DNA of 64,000 bases from Gluconobacter thailandicus F149-1 = NBRC 100600 (GCF_000964465.1 NZ_BANH01000002.1:52596-116595); one strand, 5' to 3'. Shown: positions 27,792-37,916, numbered from the stretch's first letter. Translations and numbers: made by a program. Notes: generated by a model from the sequence alone, not told the origin.

Positions 27792-29450
27792 TTAGACGCG
27801 CAGCAGATGAACATCGACAAGCGGACGCTTCTGAAGCTTGCGCCCCAGTGCCCGGCGCAGGGCCGTCTTGGCTGCGTCACGGAATGCCGTGTCGTCCTGT
27901 CGCAGCTCATCCGGGATTTCGTCAATGGAATCAGCGAATTCTTCCTGAATGCGAATGCTTTCCGGATCTTCCGCTTCAAGCAGACCAGGCGCGCTGATCT
28001 TCGGCTCGCCGATCACATAGCCTTCGTCATCCACAGCGAAGCTGGCAATGACCATGCCATTGAAGAGCATCTTGCGGCGTGCCGCCAGAACGCCACCCGT
28101 CATGGGCAGAAGACGACCACCATCCAGAGCCAAGCGACCAGTCGGTGCCGTATCAACAACCTTCACTTCGCCCGGAGACAGGTTCAGGATATCGCCATCT
28201 TCCAGCAGAATCGGTTCAGAACCCATTTCATGGGCCAGAGCCGCGTGAGCCGTCAGATGGCGCCATTCACCATGGGTTGGAATGCTATATTTCGGCCGGA
28301 CGATGCCATACAGGACACGAATATCATCGCCCGTTGCATGGCCGGACGTATGAACTTTGGCGTCCTTGTCCGTCAGAACAGTCACGCCACGACGGGACAG
28401 GTTATCCTGCACGGCCATAACAGCCTGCTCGTTCCCCGGGATAACACGCGAACTGTAAATAACCGTGTCACCCTCACCGAGGGAAATGTTCGGATGGGTA
28501 TCAGAGGCGATACGGGACAGAGCCGAACGAGGCTCACCCTGACTTCCTGTGATGATCATCAGAAGATTGTCATCATGGATGTCGCGCGCATCCTGCTCCG
28601 TCAGAAACGGTGGCAGATCGCTGAAGTAACCGCACTCACGAGCAGCCGTTTCAAGATTGCGCAGGGAACGACCGACGATCATGACCGCACGACCAGCCGC
28701 CATGGCAGCCTTCGCAATGCTCTCAACGCGCGCTACGTTACTGGCAAAGCACGTTACAGCCACACGCCCCTGAAGACTTGTAATCAGATCCGTCAGGCCT
28801 TTACGGACATCAGCTTCGGACTCTGAGCGACCTTCCTTCATGACGTTGGTACTGTCACCCACCATCGCCAGAACGCCCTCGTCCCCGAGGCGACCGAACT
28901 CTTCTAGATCCGTCTTCGGGCCGACCAGCGGGTTCTCGTCGAGCTTCCAGTCACCCGTATGAACGATGAGACCATGCGGCGTCCGAAGAGCGACAGCCTG
29001 CGCCTCGGCGACAGAGTGGGTTACCGAGACGAACTGAAGATCAAACGGCCCCACATGGAAGCGCGATCCCGGCATCACAACATGGATTTTCACCTGATGG
29101 ACCAGGTGAGCCTCATGCAGCTTACGGCGCAGGACGGCCGCAGCGAACGGCGTGGCATAGACCGGGCAGCGCAGATATGGCCACAGATGGGCTACCGCGC
29201 CCAGGTGATCTTCATGAGCATGGGTAATGACAAGGCCGCAGAGGTCTTTTGCTCGATCCGCAATAAACGTCGGATCTGGCATAAGCACTTCGGCTTCAGG
29301 CGTATCGTTGCCCGAGAAACCAATGCCACAATCGATGGCGAGCCAGGTTTCCTTATTATTTTTTGTGAGGCGATAAAGATTGAAATTCATGCCGATCTCG
29401 CCCGTCCCGCCCAGAGGCAGGAAGGACAAACCGTCAGGTGTATCCGTCAT
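27792..29450 (-). CDS. rnj: Ribonuclease J
   Basis: 552 residues of the beta-CASP metallo-beta-lactamase family. Zinc motif ITHAHEDHLGA (about residue 75), HTGDWKLD, SGHATGDDIR and THGEWRHLTAHA form the two-metal centre and beta-CASP domain. RNase J is a 5'-3' exo/endonuclease that matures and degrades RNA. It sits between coaX and proS, an order I know from other Rhodospirillales. Confidence 0.95.
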   Translation of the reverse strand: MTDTPDGLSFLPLGGTGEIGMNFNLYRLTKNNKETWLAIDCGIGFSGNDTPEAEVLMPDPTFIADRAKDLCGLVITHAHEDHLGAVAHLWPYLRCPVYATPFAAAVLRRKLHEAHLVHQVKIHVVMPGSRFHVGPFDLQFVSVTHSVAEAQAVALRTPHGLIVHTGDWKLDENPLVGPKTDLEEFGRLGDEGVLAMVGDSTNVMKEGRSESEADVRKGLTDLITSLQGRVAVTCFASNVARVESIAKAAMAAGRAVMIVGRSLRNLETAARECGYFSDLPPFLTEQDARDIHDDNLLMIITGSQGEPRSALSRIASDTHPNISLGEGDTVIYSSRVIPGNEQAVMAVQDNLSRRGVTVLTDKDAKVHTSGHATGDDIRVLYGIVRPKYSIPTHGEWRHLTAHAALAHEMGSEPILLEDGDILNLSPGEVKVVDTAPTGRLALDGGRLLPMTGGVLAARRKMLFNGMVIASFAVDDEGYVIGEPKISAPGLLEAEDPESIRIQEEFADSIDEIPDELRQDDTAFRDAAKTALRRALGRKLQKRPLVDVHLLRV

Positions 29451-29501
29451 AGTTGTTCCTTACGTGTGTTAACATCATCAGTGATATTCATTGCCGAAAG
29501 C

Positions 29502-30299
29502 CTACATGCCTTCGGGGGAATTGGTGTGCATCGTCATCGCATTACGATCAGCCAGAAGACGGAGGCCATCCAGGGTCAAATCCGGGGCCATCACGTCAAA
29601 CAGGTTGGTGCCCTCTGAAAACAGAGGCGCAAGGCCACCCGTTGCAATAATCTTGGGGCGTTCGCCCATTTCTTCGGAAATTCTTCCTACGATCCCTTCA
29701 ACCAGGCCAACATAGCCCCAGAAGAGTCCGGAACGCATGGCAACGCTTGTGCTTCGACCAATAGCGTTCAGAGGGCGCCCGATGCTCATACGTGGCAGGC
29801 GGGCAGCCGCTCTGTGCAAGGCGTCGATGGAAAGATTGACGCCCGGAGCAATCGCTCCACCACAGTACTGGCCGTGTTCATTCACGACATCAAACGTCGT
29901 TGCCGTGCCAAAATCAACAACAATGAGAGGACCACCGTAAAAGTGCTGGGCTGCAAGACCGTTCAAACGGCGGTCTGCTCCAAGTTCGGACGGATTATCA
30001 ACCAGCGCCTCTATGCCCCAGTCCAGCCCCGCATTCGCCACAAGCGGCTCAACATCCAGCCACTGCCGACAGAAACGACGCAGGTCGTATAATGCCGCAG
30101 GTACAACAGTTCCAATAATGGCACGTGTGATGGAGCCGGCATTCAGCCCAATGCGGTCAAACAGACCCAGAAGCCAGACGGCGTATTCGTCAGCAGTGCG
30201 GGAGTCGCTCGTGGACATACGCCATTGACCGGCCCACGACGATCCATCGTGGACTGCAAACACAACGTTGGTGTTGCCAGCATCAATGACGAGAAGCAC
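29502..30299 (-). CDS. coaX: Type III pantothenate kinase
   Basis: 265 residues of the ASKHA fold: [15 protein letters not shown] (phosphate-1 loop) at the N-terminus, [15 protein letters not shown] with the catalytic Asp about residue 106, [13 protein letters not shown] (phosphate-2 loop), and the GGAIAPG adenosine-side region. Commits pantothenate to CoA synthesis and, unlike type I, is not inhibited by CoA. Confidence 0.96.
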   Translation of the reverse strand: MLLVIDAGNTNVVFAVHDGSSWAGQWRMSTSDSRTADEYAVWLLGLFDRIGLNAGSITRAIIGTVVPAALYDLRRFCRQWLDVEPLVANAGLDWGIEALVDNPSELGADRRLNGLAAQHFYGGPLIVVDFGTATTFDVVNEHGQYCGGAIAPGVNLSIDALHRAAARLPRMSIGRPLNAIGRSTSVAMRSGLFWGYVGLVEGIVGRISEEMGERPKIIATGGLAPLFSEGTNLFDVMAPDLTLDGLRLLADRNAMTMHTNSPEGM

Positions 30300-30315
30300 G
30301 TTTCGATCCGGTCCT

Positions 30316-31038
30316 TCAGTCCAGCAGGATATCGCCGGTTACAACCGGTATGGTCTCACCATTTGGGAGAGCGAGAAGCAGACGCCCCTGCTCATCCAAC
30401 CCTGAAAATGAACCTGATATATATGTTTCACTACGCTGAACCGCAAGATGACGTCCGACAGGATGGGCACGTTCAAGCCATGCCTCTCGAATGGGGGCAA
30501 ATCCTTCTGCCTCCCATAAACCGATCCAGCGATCCATTTGAAGGGTTAGATCGCGCCCAAAAACTGCGGAATCAGGGGCGGCAGCCACTTCGGACAGCGC
30601 AGACAGTTGGCGGCCTTCAATTTGTGGAGCCTGTCGAAGGTTTGCCCCAATTCCCACGACAACCCACTTGCGATCTGCGTTTCCGCCTGCTTCGATCAGA
30701 ACACCTGCCATTTTGCGTTCAGAGAGCAGAAGATCGTTCGGCCATTTCAGCATGAAGTCAGCTTCACCAGTACTGAACTGCCGTGCAGTCTCGTATAGGC
30801 TTACGGCCGTCAGAAAAGGGATTACAGCCAGAAAATCTATTGATTTCTCAGGTCGGAAAAGAAGGGATATTGCTAGGTTTCCGCCGGGATCTACCCAACT
30901 TCTACCGCGAGTTCCGCGCCCGGATGTCTGGGAAAAAGCCTGAATGGCGAGCTTGCCTTGTGCTCCAGCCTCAGCTTTCTCTTTCAGGAGATCGGAAGTC
31001 GATCCCAACGTCTCATAAAACTCGAAACGCCAGGTCAT
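30316..31038 (-). CDS. birA: Biotin--[acetyl-CoA carboxylase] ligase (no DNA-binding domain)
   Basis: 240 residues. The ligase core has [21 protein letters not shown] (biotinyl-AMP loop, GRGxxGR), [20 protein letters not shown] and VVVGIGANL; a short SH3-like C-terminal domain ends the protein. There is no N-terminal winged helix, so it should not act as the biotin repressor. First gene of the leftward run, 21 nt downstream of tRNA-Val. Confidence 0.95.
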   Translation of the reverse strand: MTWRFEFYETLGSTSDLLKEKAEAGAQGKLAIQAFSQTSGRGTRGRSWVDPGGNLAISLLFRPEKSIDFLAVIPFLTAVSLYETARQFSTGEADFMLKWPNDLLLSERKMAGVLIEAGGNADRKWVVVGIGANLRQAPQIEGRQLSALSEVAAAPDSAVFGRDLTLQMDRWIGLWEAEGFAPIREAWLERAHPVGRHLAVQRSETYISGSFSGLDEQGRLLLALPNGETIPVVTGDILLD

Positions 31039-31058
31039 ATGTACAGTCAGTCTTCATG

Positions 31059-31133
31059 TGGTGGGCGATGACAGGATTGAACTGCCGACCCTCTCGGTGT
31101 AAACGAGACGCTCTACCGCTGAGCTAATCGCCC
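31059..31133 (-). tRNA. tRNA-Val (UAC)
   Basis: 75 nt including an encoded CCA. The acceptor stem GGGCGAT / ATCGCCC, D arm GCTCAGCGGTAGAGC, anticodon arm TCTCG-TTTACAC-CGAGA (anticodon TAC) and T arm with TTCAATC are all paired. A plausible promoter lies just upstream. Confidence 0.95.
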
Positions 31134-31150
31134 TCAGAAAACACGTGGCC

Positions 31151-31178
31151 TATATACACGGTTCTGAGCGCCCGTAAA
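31151..31178 (-). promoter_or_regulatory. Candidate promoter of tRNA-Val
   Basis: On the minus strand TTTACG (-35-like, 31178-31173) and TATATA (-10, 31156-31151) are separated by 16 nt; the -10 ends about 18 nt before the tRNA 5' end. Confidence 0.4.
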
Positions 31179-31195
31179 GACACCCAGAACCATAA

Positions 31196-31217
31196 AAGCG
31201 AATTTTTTTATTCGCTT
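31196..31217 (-). terminator. Terminator overlapping the hup stop codon
   Basis: On the minus strand AAGCGAAT / ATTCGCTT with a 6-A loop, followed by TTTATGG. The stem includes the last hup codons and the TAA stop. Confidence 0.65.
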
Positions 31218-31495
31218 ACGGCGTCCTTAAGACCCTTGCCCGGCTTGAAACGGACAGAGGTGGATGCCGGAATGTCGATCTCTTCGCCCGTGCGCGGGTT
31301 GCGGCCCTTGGCAGCCTTACGCGTAGCGGTCACGAAGCTACCGAAGCCAACGAGACGAACTTCCTGCTTCTTGGCAAGCGTTTTCTCGATCGTGCTGAAC
31401 ACCGCATCGACAACTTCGCTGGCCTTTGCCTTCGGAAGATCGGCGGCGTCTGCAACGGCGGCGATCAGTTCCTGCTTGTTGAGGGGCTTCTCCAT
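31208..31495 (-). CDS. hup: DNA-binding protein HU
   Basis: 95 residues. NKQELIAAVADAADLPKAKA, the VRLVGFGSF turn, and the DNA-arm GRNPRTGEEIDIPASTSVRFKPGK are classical HU; the Pro at the arm tip is present. HU compacts and bends the nucleoid. I chose ATG 31495 (AAAGG upstream) over the longer frame to 31630, which would cover a long inverted repeat and most of the lon-hup gap. It follows lon as in many proteobacteria. Confidence 0.96.
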   Translation of the reverse strand: MEKPLNKQELIAAVADAADLPKAKASEVVDAVFSTIEKTLAKKQEVRLVGFGSFVTATRKAAKGRNPRTGEEIDIPASTSVRFKPGKGLKDAVSE

Positions 31496-31516
31496 GATGT
31501 GCCTTTCTGGTGTTAG

Positions 31517-31559
31517 AGCACCTGAGCCTCCCTCCGAAGAGTCTTGTGGCTCAGGTGCT
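31517..31559. repeat. Perfect 12-bp inverted repeat in the lon-hup gap
   Basis: AGCACCTGAGCC and GGCTCAGGTGCT, separated by 19 nt, lie between the lon stop and the hup start. There is no T-tract on the minus strand, so it is not a standard terminator; it could stabilise or process the lon-hup transcript. Confidence 0.6.
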
Positions 31560-31633
31560 TGTTCGATCTGCGGCCGCACTATGAAGCGCTTTTTGGCCGC
31601 GTCAACTGTAAGAATCGCAGAAGGACCCAACCG

Positions 31634-34186
31634 TTAGTGCGGAAGTGTCGCTGGAGAGGCTTTCTCGCCAGCAATTCCAGTCATTGGATCCATGCTTTCA
31701 TCCCATTCAATCGCCTCTGGCATCCGCGTGAGCGCAATCTTCAGCACCTCATCGACATGAGCTACCGGGATGATTTTGAGCGCATGACGGACATTCTCAG
31801 GAACCTCTGCGAGGTCCTTCTCATTGTCCTTCGGAATCAGCACAGTCTTGATTCCGGCACGCAACGCAGCCAGCAACTTTTCCTTGAGACCACCAATCTC
31901 GAGCACTCGACCACGCAACGTAATTTCGCCCGTCATCGCGACATCCCGGCGAATGGGGATCTGCGTCATAATGCTGACGAGAGACGTTGCAAGCGCAATA
32001 CCCGCAGATGGACCATCCTTCGGTGTCGCTCCCTCCGGAAGATGAACGTGGATGTCCCGCTTTTCAAAAAGCGGCGGCCGAATACCGAAATCCTGGGCGC
32101 GCGAGCGGACATAAGACAAGGCTGCCGCGATGCTTTCCTGCATCACATCACCCAGCTTACCCGTCTGTTTCACCTGCCCTTTACCGGGAACCATGACACT
32201 TTCAATCGTCAGAATTTCACCACCAACCTGCGTCCACGCAAGGCCCGTGACAACTCCGACCATATCCTCCGTCTCAGTTTCCCCGTGACGGAAACGACGG
32301 ACGCCAGCGTATTTGCCAAGGTTCTCCGGCGTGATCTCAACATGCTTTACGCCGGTTGTGATGATTTCCTTCACGACCTTGCGGGCCAGCCGGGCAATCT
32401 CACGCTCGAGATTTCTGACACCCGCTTCACGGGTATAAGACCGGATCAGTTCGAGAAGAGTCTCATCAGAAACCGTCCATTCATCCGGCTTCAGATTGTG
32501 AGCCTCGGCCTGCTTCGACAGCAGGTGTCGGCGAGCAATCTGTACCTTTTCGTCTTCCGTGTAGCCGGAGAGATTGATGATCTCCATACGGTCCAGAAGC
32601 GGCTGAGGCATGTTGAGGCTATTGGCCGTCGTCACAAACATCACATCTGAAAGATCATAATCGACCTCCAGATAATGATCGGCAAATGTGGAGTTCTGCT
32701 CCGGATCCAGCACCTCAAGAAGTGCGGAAGACGGATCACCTCGCCAGTCAGCGCCCAGCTTGTCGATTTCATCCAGCAGGAAGAGCGGATTGGACGTTTT
32801 TGCCTTTTTCATGCCCTGAATAATTTTTCCTGGCATGGAACCAATATACGTCCGGCGATGCCCGCGAATTTCCGATTCGTCGCGTACACCACCTAAGGAC
32901 ATACGAACGTACTGACGCCCTGTTGCCTTTGCGATAGACCGCGCCAGCGACGTCTTGCCAACACCTGGTGGCCCCACAAGACACAGAATCGGACCCTTGA
33001 TCTTCTGAGACCGAGTCTGCACGGCGAGATATTCAAGGATGCGCTCCTTGACCTTCTCGAGACCATAATGCTCAGCCTCGAGTACACCTTCAGCGTGCGT
33101 GAATTCCTTGGTGATCTTGGAACGCTTTTTCCACGGAATACCCAGAAGCCAGTCCAGATAATTCCGGACGACCGTGCTTTCCGCAGACATCGGGCTCATA
33201 CCACGCAGCTTTTTCAGCTCAGCATGGGCCTTTTCCTTGGCTTCACGGCTCAGGCGGGTCTTGTTGATCTTCTCTTCAAGCTCGGCCAGTTCATCCTTAC
33301 CGTCCTCGCCCTCACCAAGCTCCTTCTGGATCGCCTTGAGCTGCTCGTTGAGATAGTATTCGCGCTGCGTCTTCTCCATCTGCCGCTTCACGCGGTTACG
33401 GATGCGCTTCTCAACCTGCAGAACACCAATTTCAGTCTCGATATGAGCAAAAACCCGTTCAAGGCGTTGCTCGGCAGACGGCATTTCAAGAATTTCCTGC
33501 TTTTCGGAAATCTTGAGGTTCAGATGGCTCGCAATCGTATCAGCAAGCTTGGACAGATCATCGATCTGATTGATCGAGACCATGACTTCAGGAGGAATTT
33601 TCTTGTTGAGCTTGATGTACTGTTCGAACTGGGAAACCGTCGAGCGCCCCAAGGCCTCAAGATCGCTACCTGGCGTCGCAGAAAGCGGCGCATCTGCAAT
33701 CTCTTCAACCTCGGCCTCGAAATGGCCGTCCACATCAAACAGTCGGGTGATGTGAACCCGCCGCGTACCTTCAACAAGAACCTTTACGGTCCCGTCCGGC
33801 AGCTTGAGAAGCTGAAGAATGGTTGAGACCGTTCCGTAGCGATAGATATCATCAACGGACGGATCGTCCTGCGAGACATCCTTCTGTGCGACGAGCAGGA
33901 TCTGCTTGCTATCCCGCGTGACTGCCTCGAGAGCCTTTACGGATTTCTCACGGCCGACAAAAAGCGGAACAATCATATGCGGGAAAACAACGATGTTTCG
34001 CAGCGGAAGGACAGCCATGACGTCGTGACGTACAGCCGGAGCCGCTTCCGTCACAACTTCTGCAGGAGCAGCCTCTTTGATGGCCTTAGGCGCACGAGGC
34101 TTGCGGACGGTCTTTTTTTCAACAACCGTAGCATCGTCCACTTTCTTTGTGCGGCGACGCGTCTTGGGCTTGGTATCGTCAGTCAT
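31634..34186 (-). CDS. lon: ATP-dependent protease Lon
   Basis: 850 residues. After an unusual 56-residue Lys/Arg/Ala-rich N-terminal extension ([10 protein letters not shown]...VRKPRAPK) comes the standard Lon start [15 protein letters not shown]; then the coiled middle domain, Walker [10 protein letters not shown] (about residue 408), Walker B FLLDEIDK, and the Ser-Lys protease site [11 protein letters not shown] with the Lys in [11 protein letters not shown]. Lon degrades misfolded and regulatory proteins in the cytoplasm. GGAG 9 nt upstream of ATG 34186 supports translation of the extension; an internal ATG at 34018 would give the ordinary length. It lies between clpX and hup. Confidence 0.96.
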   Translation of the reverse strand: MTDDTKPKTRRRTKKVDDATVVEKKTVRKPRAPKAIKEAAPAEVVTEAAPAVRHDVMAVLPLRNIVVFPHMIVPLFVGREKSVKALEAVTRDSKQILLVAQKDVSQDDPSVDDIYRYGTVSTILQLLKLPDGTVKVLVEGTRRVHITRLFDVDGHFEAEVEEIADAPLSATPGSDLEALGRSTVSQFEQYIKLNKKIPPEVMVSINQIDDLSKLADTIASHLNLKISEKQEILEMPSAEQRLERVFAHIETEIGVLQVEKRIRNRVKRQMEKTQREYYLNEQLKAIQKELGEGEDGKDELAELEEKINKTRLSREAKEKAHAELKKLRGMSPMSAESTVVRNYLDWLLGIPWKKRSKITKEFTHAEGVLEAEHYGLEKVKERILEYLAVQTRSQKIKGPILCLVGPPGVGKTSLARSIAKATGRQYVRMSLGGVRDESEIRGHRRTYIGSMPGKIIQGMKKAKTSNPLFLLDEIDKLGADWRGDPSSALLEVLDPEQNSTFADHYLEVDYDLSDVMFVTTANSLNMPQPLLDRMEIINLSGYTEDEKVQIARRHLLSKQAEAHNLKPDEWTVSDETLLELIRSYTREAGVRNLEREIARLARKVVKEIITTGVKHVEITPENLGKYAGVRRFRHGETETEDMVGVVTGLAWTQVGGEILTIESVMVPGKGQVKQTGKLGDVMQESIAAALSYVRSRAQDFGIRPPLFEKRDIHVHLPEGATPKDGPSAGIALATSLVSIMTQIPIRRDVAMTGEITLRGRVLEIGGLKEKLLAALRAGIKTVLIPKDNEKDLAEVPENVRHALKIIPVAHVDEVLKIALTRMPEAIEWDESMDPMTGIAGEKASPATLPH

Positions 34187-34308
34187 TCACTTGATCTCCG
34201 TAGGGACGATCTTACGGCCCCCGCCCGCCTGGCGGCGCGAGCACCGTAATGTCTCTTCATGCAGAAAAGGCACGAACTCAGACAGCGTCTGTCTTCAATG
34301 TTGTGACA

Positions 34309-34336
34309 AAAAGGCCGACTGACAAGACGGCCTTTT
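34309..34336 (-). terminator. Terminator of the clp genes
   Basis: AAAAGGCCG / CGGCCTTTT, 9-bp stem with a 10-nt loop, ending in TTTTT on the minus strand, directly after the clpX reading frame. Confidence 0.85.
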
Positions 34337-34344
34337 CGACATCT

Positions 34345-35610
34345 TCACGCAGACTGTTCAGTCGGCTCGCTTTTACCCTTCCCGTACACATAAACCGGGT
34401 TGGCCTTGCTCTCCGACACTTCACGATTGATGACAACCTCCTCAACACCTTCCAGACCTGGAAGATCGAACATCGTTCCAAGCAGGATGTTCTCCATGAT
34501 GGAGCGAAGACCACGAGCACCGGTCTTACGCTCAATCGCACGCTTGGCGATGCCGGAGAGTGCGTCTTCCGTGAAGGACAGCTTGACCCCTTCCATCTCG
34601 AAAAGACGACCATACTACTTGGTCAGAGCGTTCTTCGGCTTACTCAGAAGCTGGATCAGAGCAGATTCATCAAGATCGTTCAGTGCGGCAATAACCGGCA
34701 AACGTCCGATGAATTCCGGAATAAGACCAAATTTGAGCAGATCTTCCGGCTCAACCGTCTGAAGAATGGCACCAAGACGGCGTTCATCTTCAGAACGCAC
34801 ATCCGCCCCAAATCCGATGCCGGAACCTTTTCCGCGTGCCGAGATGATCTTGTCCAGGCCCGCAAAGGCACCACCACAGATGAACAGCATGTTCGTGGTG
34901 TCGACCTGCAGGAACTCCTGCTGTGGATGCTTGCGGCCACCCTGCGGAGGGACAGACGCAACCGTTCCTTCCATCAGCTTCAGGAGAGCCTGCTGCACAC
35001 CTTCACCAGAAACATCCCGGGTGATGGACGGATTGTCAGACTTGCGGGAAATCTTGTCGATTTCGTCGATATAGACAATGCCACGCTGCGCACGCTCGAC
35101 ATTGTAGTCCGCAGATTGCAACAGTTTCAGAATAATGTTTTCGACGTCTTCGCCCACGTAACCAGCTTCGGTCAGCGTCGTGGCATCCGCCATCGTGAAT
35201 GGCACATCGAGAATACGAGCCAGCGTCTGTGCCAGAAGGGTCTTACCCGAACCGGTTGGTCCAATCAGAAGAATGTTGGACTTCGCAATTTCGATGTCAC
35301 TGTTCTTCTGGACATGTGCCAGACGCTTGTAGTGGTTGTGAACAGCTACCGAAAGCGCGCGCTTGGCCTCGAACTGTCCGATCACATAATCGTCCAGAAC
35401 CTTGCAGATCTCTTTTGGCGTGGGAACGCCATCGCGAGACTTCACGAGATGCGTTTTGTGCTCTTCACGGATGATATCCATGCAAAGCTCAACACATTCG
35501 TCACAGATGAAAACTGTCGGACCAGCGATCAGCTTGCGAACTTCGTGCTGGGATTTCCCACAGAACGAGCAATACAGGGTGTTCTTGGAATCGCCGGATT
35601 TGTTGCTCAT
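34345..35610 (-). pseudogene. clpX: clpX interrupted by one in-frame amber codon
   Basis: The frame 35610-34345 encodes a full ClpX (421 codons plus stop, near the usual 424) except that codon 332 is TAG (34617-34615). Before it: zinc-binding domain CSFCGK...CDEC (about residues 15-37), Walker A GPTGSGKT, pore loop GYVGED, Walker B VYIDEIDK, the RKHPQQEF loop and the ClpP-docking IGF loop. After it, in the same frame: [12 protein letters not shown], sensor-2 [13 protein letters not shown] and the small AAA+ domain. E. coli ClpX reads ALTKQYQALF here, so CAG to TAG is the simplest change. ATG 35610 has AGGA 9 nt upstream. The truncated 331-residue product would lack sensor-2 and should be unable to power unfolding. 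ClpX feeds substrates, including SsrA-tagged ones, to ClpP. Could be a true mutation, suppression, or a base error. Confidence 0.85.
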
Positions 35611-35735
35611 CGCTGTTCCTCTTTCCCCTCGCACACGCACCAACCGCTTTTCGGCAGCAGACATGCGGAAGCACTTAAACTCTAGGCCGAGGTCTCAGCC
35701 TTCGGCAACCCCGGAACCCAAGGCTCCAAGGCATG

Positions 35736-35763
35736 AAAAGCGGCATATCGGGATGCCGCTTTT
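35736..35763 (-). terminator. Hairpin between clpP and clpX
   Basis: A perfect 11-bp stem AAAAGCGGCAT / ATGCCGCTTTT with a 6-nt loop and a short T4 on the minus strand, between clpP and clpX. It may act as a partial terminator. A second GC hairpin (AAGGGGAG / CTCCCCTT, 35771-35794) without a T-tract follows the clpP stop. Confidence 0.65.
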
Positions 35764-35808
35764 GCATTCCAAGGGGAGTGACACCGCTCCCCTTTCCTCT
35801 GAAAGAAC

Positions 35809-36453
35809 TTAGTCCTGGCTTTCAGCCACATTGGGATGACGCCGCACAACGGCATCGATCAGACCAAATTCCTTTGCTTCCTCAGCGGACAGGTAACTGT
35901 CACGCTCGAGCTTGCGCTCGATTTCTTCCAAGGTCTGACCTGTATGCTCACGATAAATTTCGTTCAGGCGCTGACGGATCAGCAGGATTTCACGTGCCTG
36001 AATTTCGATATCGGACGCCTGACCCTGCGCACCGCCAGAAGGCTGATGCACCATCACGCGCGCATTCGGCAGGCAGTAACGATGCCCCTTCTCGCCACCG
36101 GCCAGAAGAAGCGACCCCATAGACGCCGCCTGACCAATGCAGACCGTGCTGACCGGGCAGCGGATGTACTGCATCGTGTCATAAATCGCGAGACCGGCAG
36201 AAACGACACCGCCCGGGCTGTTGATATAAAAGGAGATTTCCTTGGTCGGGTTCACGCTCTCAAGATAAAGGAGCTGTGCACTGATCAGGGAAGCAACCTG
36301 ATCGTAAACCGGACCGGTCAGGAAGATGATACGCTCCTGAAGGAGACGTGAAAAAATGTCGAAAGCTCGCTCTCCGCGGGCAGTCTGTTCGACTACCATC
36401 GGCACCAGAGAGTTGTTGAACACCTCGACGGGATCGCGGTCCCCAATGGTCAT
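35809..36453 (-). CDS. clpP: ATP-dependent Clp protease proteolytic subunit
   Basis: 214 residues. Catalytic Ser in [14 protein letters not shown] (about residue 110), His in [12 protein letters not shown] and Asp in [11 protein letters not shown] complete the triad; [18 protein letters not shown] is the oligomer handle. ClpP forms the tetradecameric chamber that works with ClpX or ClpA. Gene order tig-clpP-clpX-lon is the usual one, making the broken neighbouring clpX more striking. Confidence 0.97.
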   Translation of the reverse strand: MTIGDRDPVEVFNNSLVPMVVEQTARGERAFDIFSRLLQERIIFLTGPVYDQVASLISAQLLYLESVNPTKEISFYINSPGGVVSAGLAIYDTMQYIRCPVSTVCIGQAASMGSLLLAGGEKGHRYCLPNARVMVHQPSGGAQGQASDIEIQAREILLIRQRLNEIYREHTGQTLEEIERKLERDSYLSAEEAKEFGLIDAVVRRHPNVAESQD

Positions 36454-36542
36454 ACTGTCTGTTCCTCAATGCCCGATGGGCTGTCTGTACTCTCTAACAT
36501 GGACCCGGGAGAGCGTTCCGTCAAAGGGAGCAGACAGCAAAA

Positions 36543-36564
36543 CGGGCACTCCAAGGAGTGCCCG
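36543..36564 (-). terminator. Terminator after tig
   Basis: CGGGCACT / AGTGCCCG (extended CC/GG) hairpin followed on the minus strand by TTTTGC, 21 nt past the tig stop. Confidence 0.75.
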
Positions 36565-36584
36565 CCTTTCCTGCGTCAGTACTC

Positions 36585-37916
36585 TCAGAGCTCTGCAGGC
36601 GGGATTTCTGCGAGTTCTTCCGGCGTCACTTCTTTTTCAGTGACGTCGGCCAGCTCGATCAGATAGTCGACAACCTTGTTTTCCAGGATCGGGCCACGAA
36701 GACCTTCAACAGCCTGCGGGTTCTTGGAGAAGAACTCGAAAACCATCTTTTCCTGACCCGGATAACGCTGAGCTTCCTGCTGCATCGCACCCAGCAGTTC
36801 CTCGCGGGACACCTGGATTTCCTGCTTGCGGCCGATTTCAGCCAGCAGAAGACCCAGCTTCACGCGACGCTCTGCAATGCGACGATAATCTGCACGCAGG
36901 GTCTCTTCGTCCTTGCCTGCGTCTTCCTCGTCCATGCGGCCAGCTTCGCGATCCTGTTCGACGCGAGCCCAGATCTGACCGAACTCGGCATCAACCATGC
37001 TCTGCGGTGCCTCAAAGTCAGTCTTCTCGGACAGGGCGTCCAGAAGCTCGCGCTTGATGCGCAGACGGGAAAGCTGCTTGTACTCGCCTTCAGCCTGCTC
37101 CGTGATCAGGGAGCGGATCTGCTCAATGCTATCGAGACCAATGTCCTTGGCCAGATCGTCGTTGATTTCCGGATCGACAGGCTTCTTCAGGGACTTCGCC
37201 TTGATGTCGAACGTCACGGCCTTACCAGCCAGTTCTTCAGCCTGATAGTCTTCCGGGAACGTCACGTTAATCACGCGCTCTTCCCCGGCCTTCATGCCTT
37301 CCATCTGCTCGGCAAAGCCCGGGATAAAGCCTTCGCCGCCGATTTCGACGTTCACGTCCTCAGCCGTGCCACCGTCGAACGGCGTGCCATCGAGCTTGCC
37401 CACGAAGTCAACACAGACCACGTCGCCCTTTACGGCAGCGCGATCTTCTTCAATGGCTTCAAACTTGCGGCTGCGACGAGCGAGGTCAGCCAGAGCCTTG
37501 TTCACAACTTCTTCGTCAACCTTGGAGGTCAGACGCGTCAGCTTCAGGCCGGACAGATCCGGAACTGCGATTTCTGGCAGAACTTCCATCTCGATCTTGA
37601 ACTCAAGGTCGCCCTCGGAGTCCGGAGCGGAAACCAGATCGACCTTCGGCTGCATGGCCGGACGAACATCCTGTTCCTGCACCAGCTTGCCAACGGTGTC
37701 GTTGATGACTTCTTCCATCAGCTCTGCATTCACGGCAGCACCGTGACGCTGCTTGACGAGAGATGCCGGAACCTTGCCCGGACGGAAGCCCGGAAGCTTG
37801 ATCGTGCGCGCAACTTCAGCGAGTCGGGCTGCACGACGAGCCTGCAGGTCGGCAGACGGAACAACGACAGTGAAGGCGCGCTTAAGTCCTTCGTTGAGCG
37901 TGGGCGTAACCTGCAT
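36585..37916 (-). CDS. tig: Trigger factor
   Basis: 443 residues. The ribosome-binding signature GFRPGKVP (about residues 44-51) is intact in the N-terminal domain; a PPIase FKBP-like domain follows (GDVVCVDFVGKLDGTPFDGG), then the helical chaperone arms. Trigger factor shields nascent chains at the exit tunnel. It heads the tig-clpP-clpX-lon-hup block and lies just downstream of tRNA-Leu. Confidence 0.97.
   Translation of the reverse strand: MQVTPTLNEGLKRAFTVVVPSADLQARRAARLAEVARTIKLPGFRPGKVPASLVKQRHGAAVNAELMEEVINDTVGKLVQEQDVRPAMQPKVDLVSAPDSEGDLEFKIEMEVLPEIAVPDLSGLKLTRLTSKVDEEVVNKALADLARRSRKFEAIEEDRAAVKGDVVCVDFVGKLDGTPFDGGTAEDVNVEIGGEGFIPGFAEQMEGMKAGEERVINVTFPEDYQAEELAGKAVTFDIKAKSLKKPVDPEINDDLAKDIGLDSIEQIRSLITEQAEGEYKQLSRLRIKRELLDALSEKTDFEAPQSMVDAEFGQIWARVEQDREAGRMDEEDAGKDEETLRADYRRIAERRVKLGLLLAEIGRKQEIQVSREELLGAMQQEAQRYPGQEKMVFEFFSKNPQAVEGLRGPILENKVVDYLIELADVTEKEVTPEELAEIPPAEL

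Noticed and set aside
26778..28826. 682-codon plus-strand open frame across proS and rnj
   Set aside because: Antisense shadow of two intact, highly conserved genes; its protein is Arg/His/Gln/Thr-rich and matches nothing known to me.
34278..34613. Restart ATG right after the clpX amber codon
   Set aside because: That ATG (in TAGTATG) is in another frame and yields no ClpX sequence; the first in-frame ATG is at 34596 and has no ribosome binding site.
34249..35685. 478-codon plus-strand open frame opposite clpX
   Set aside because: Shadow frame; the minus strand carries clear ClpX motifs on both sides of the amber codon.
35771..35794. Second hairpin behind clpP as a terminator
   Set aside because: The stem is good but no T-tract follows on the minus strand; kept only as a remark under the neighbouring hairpin.
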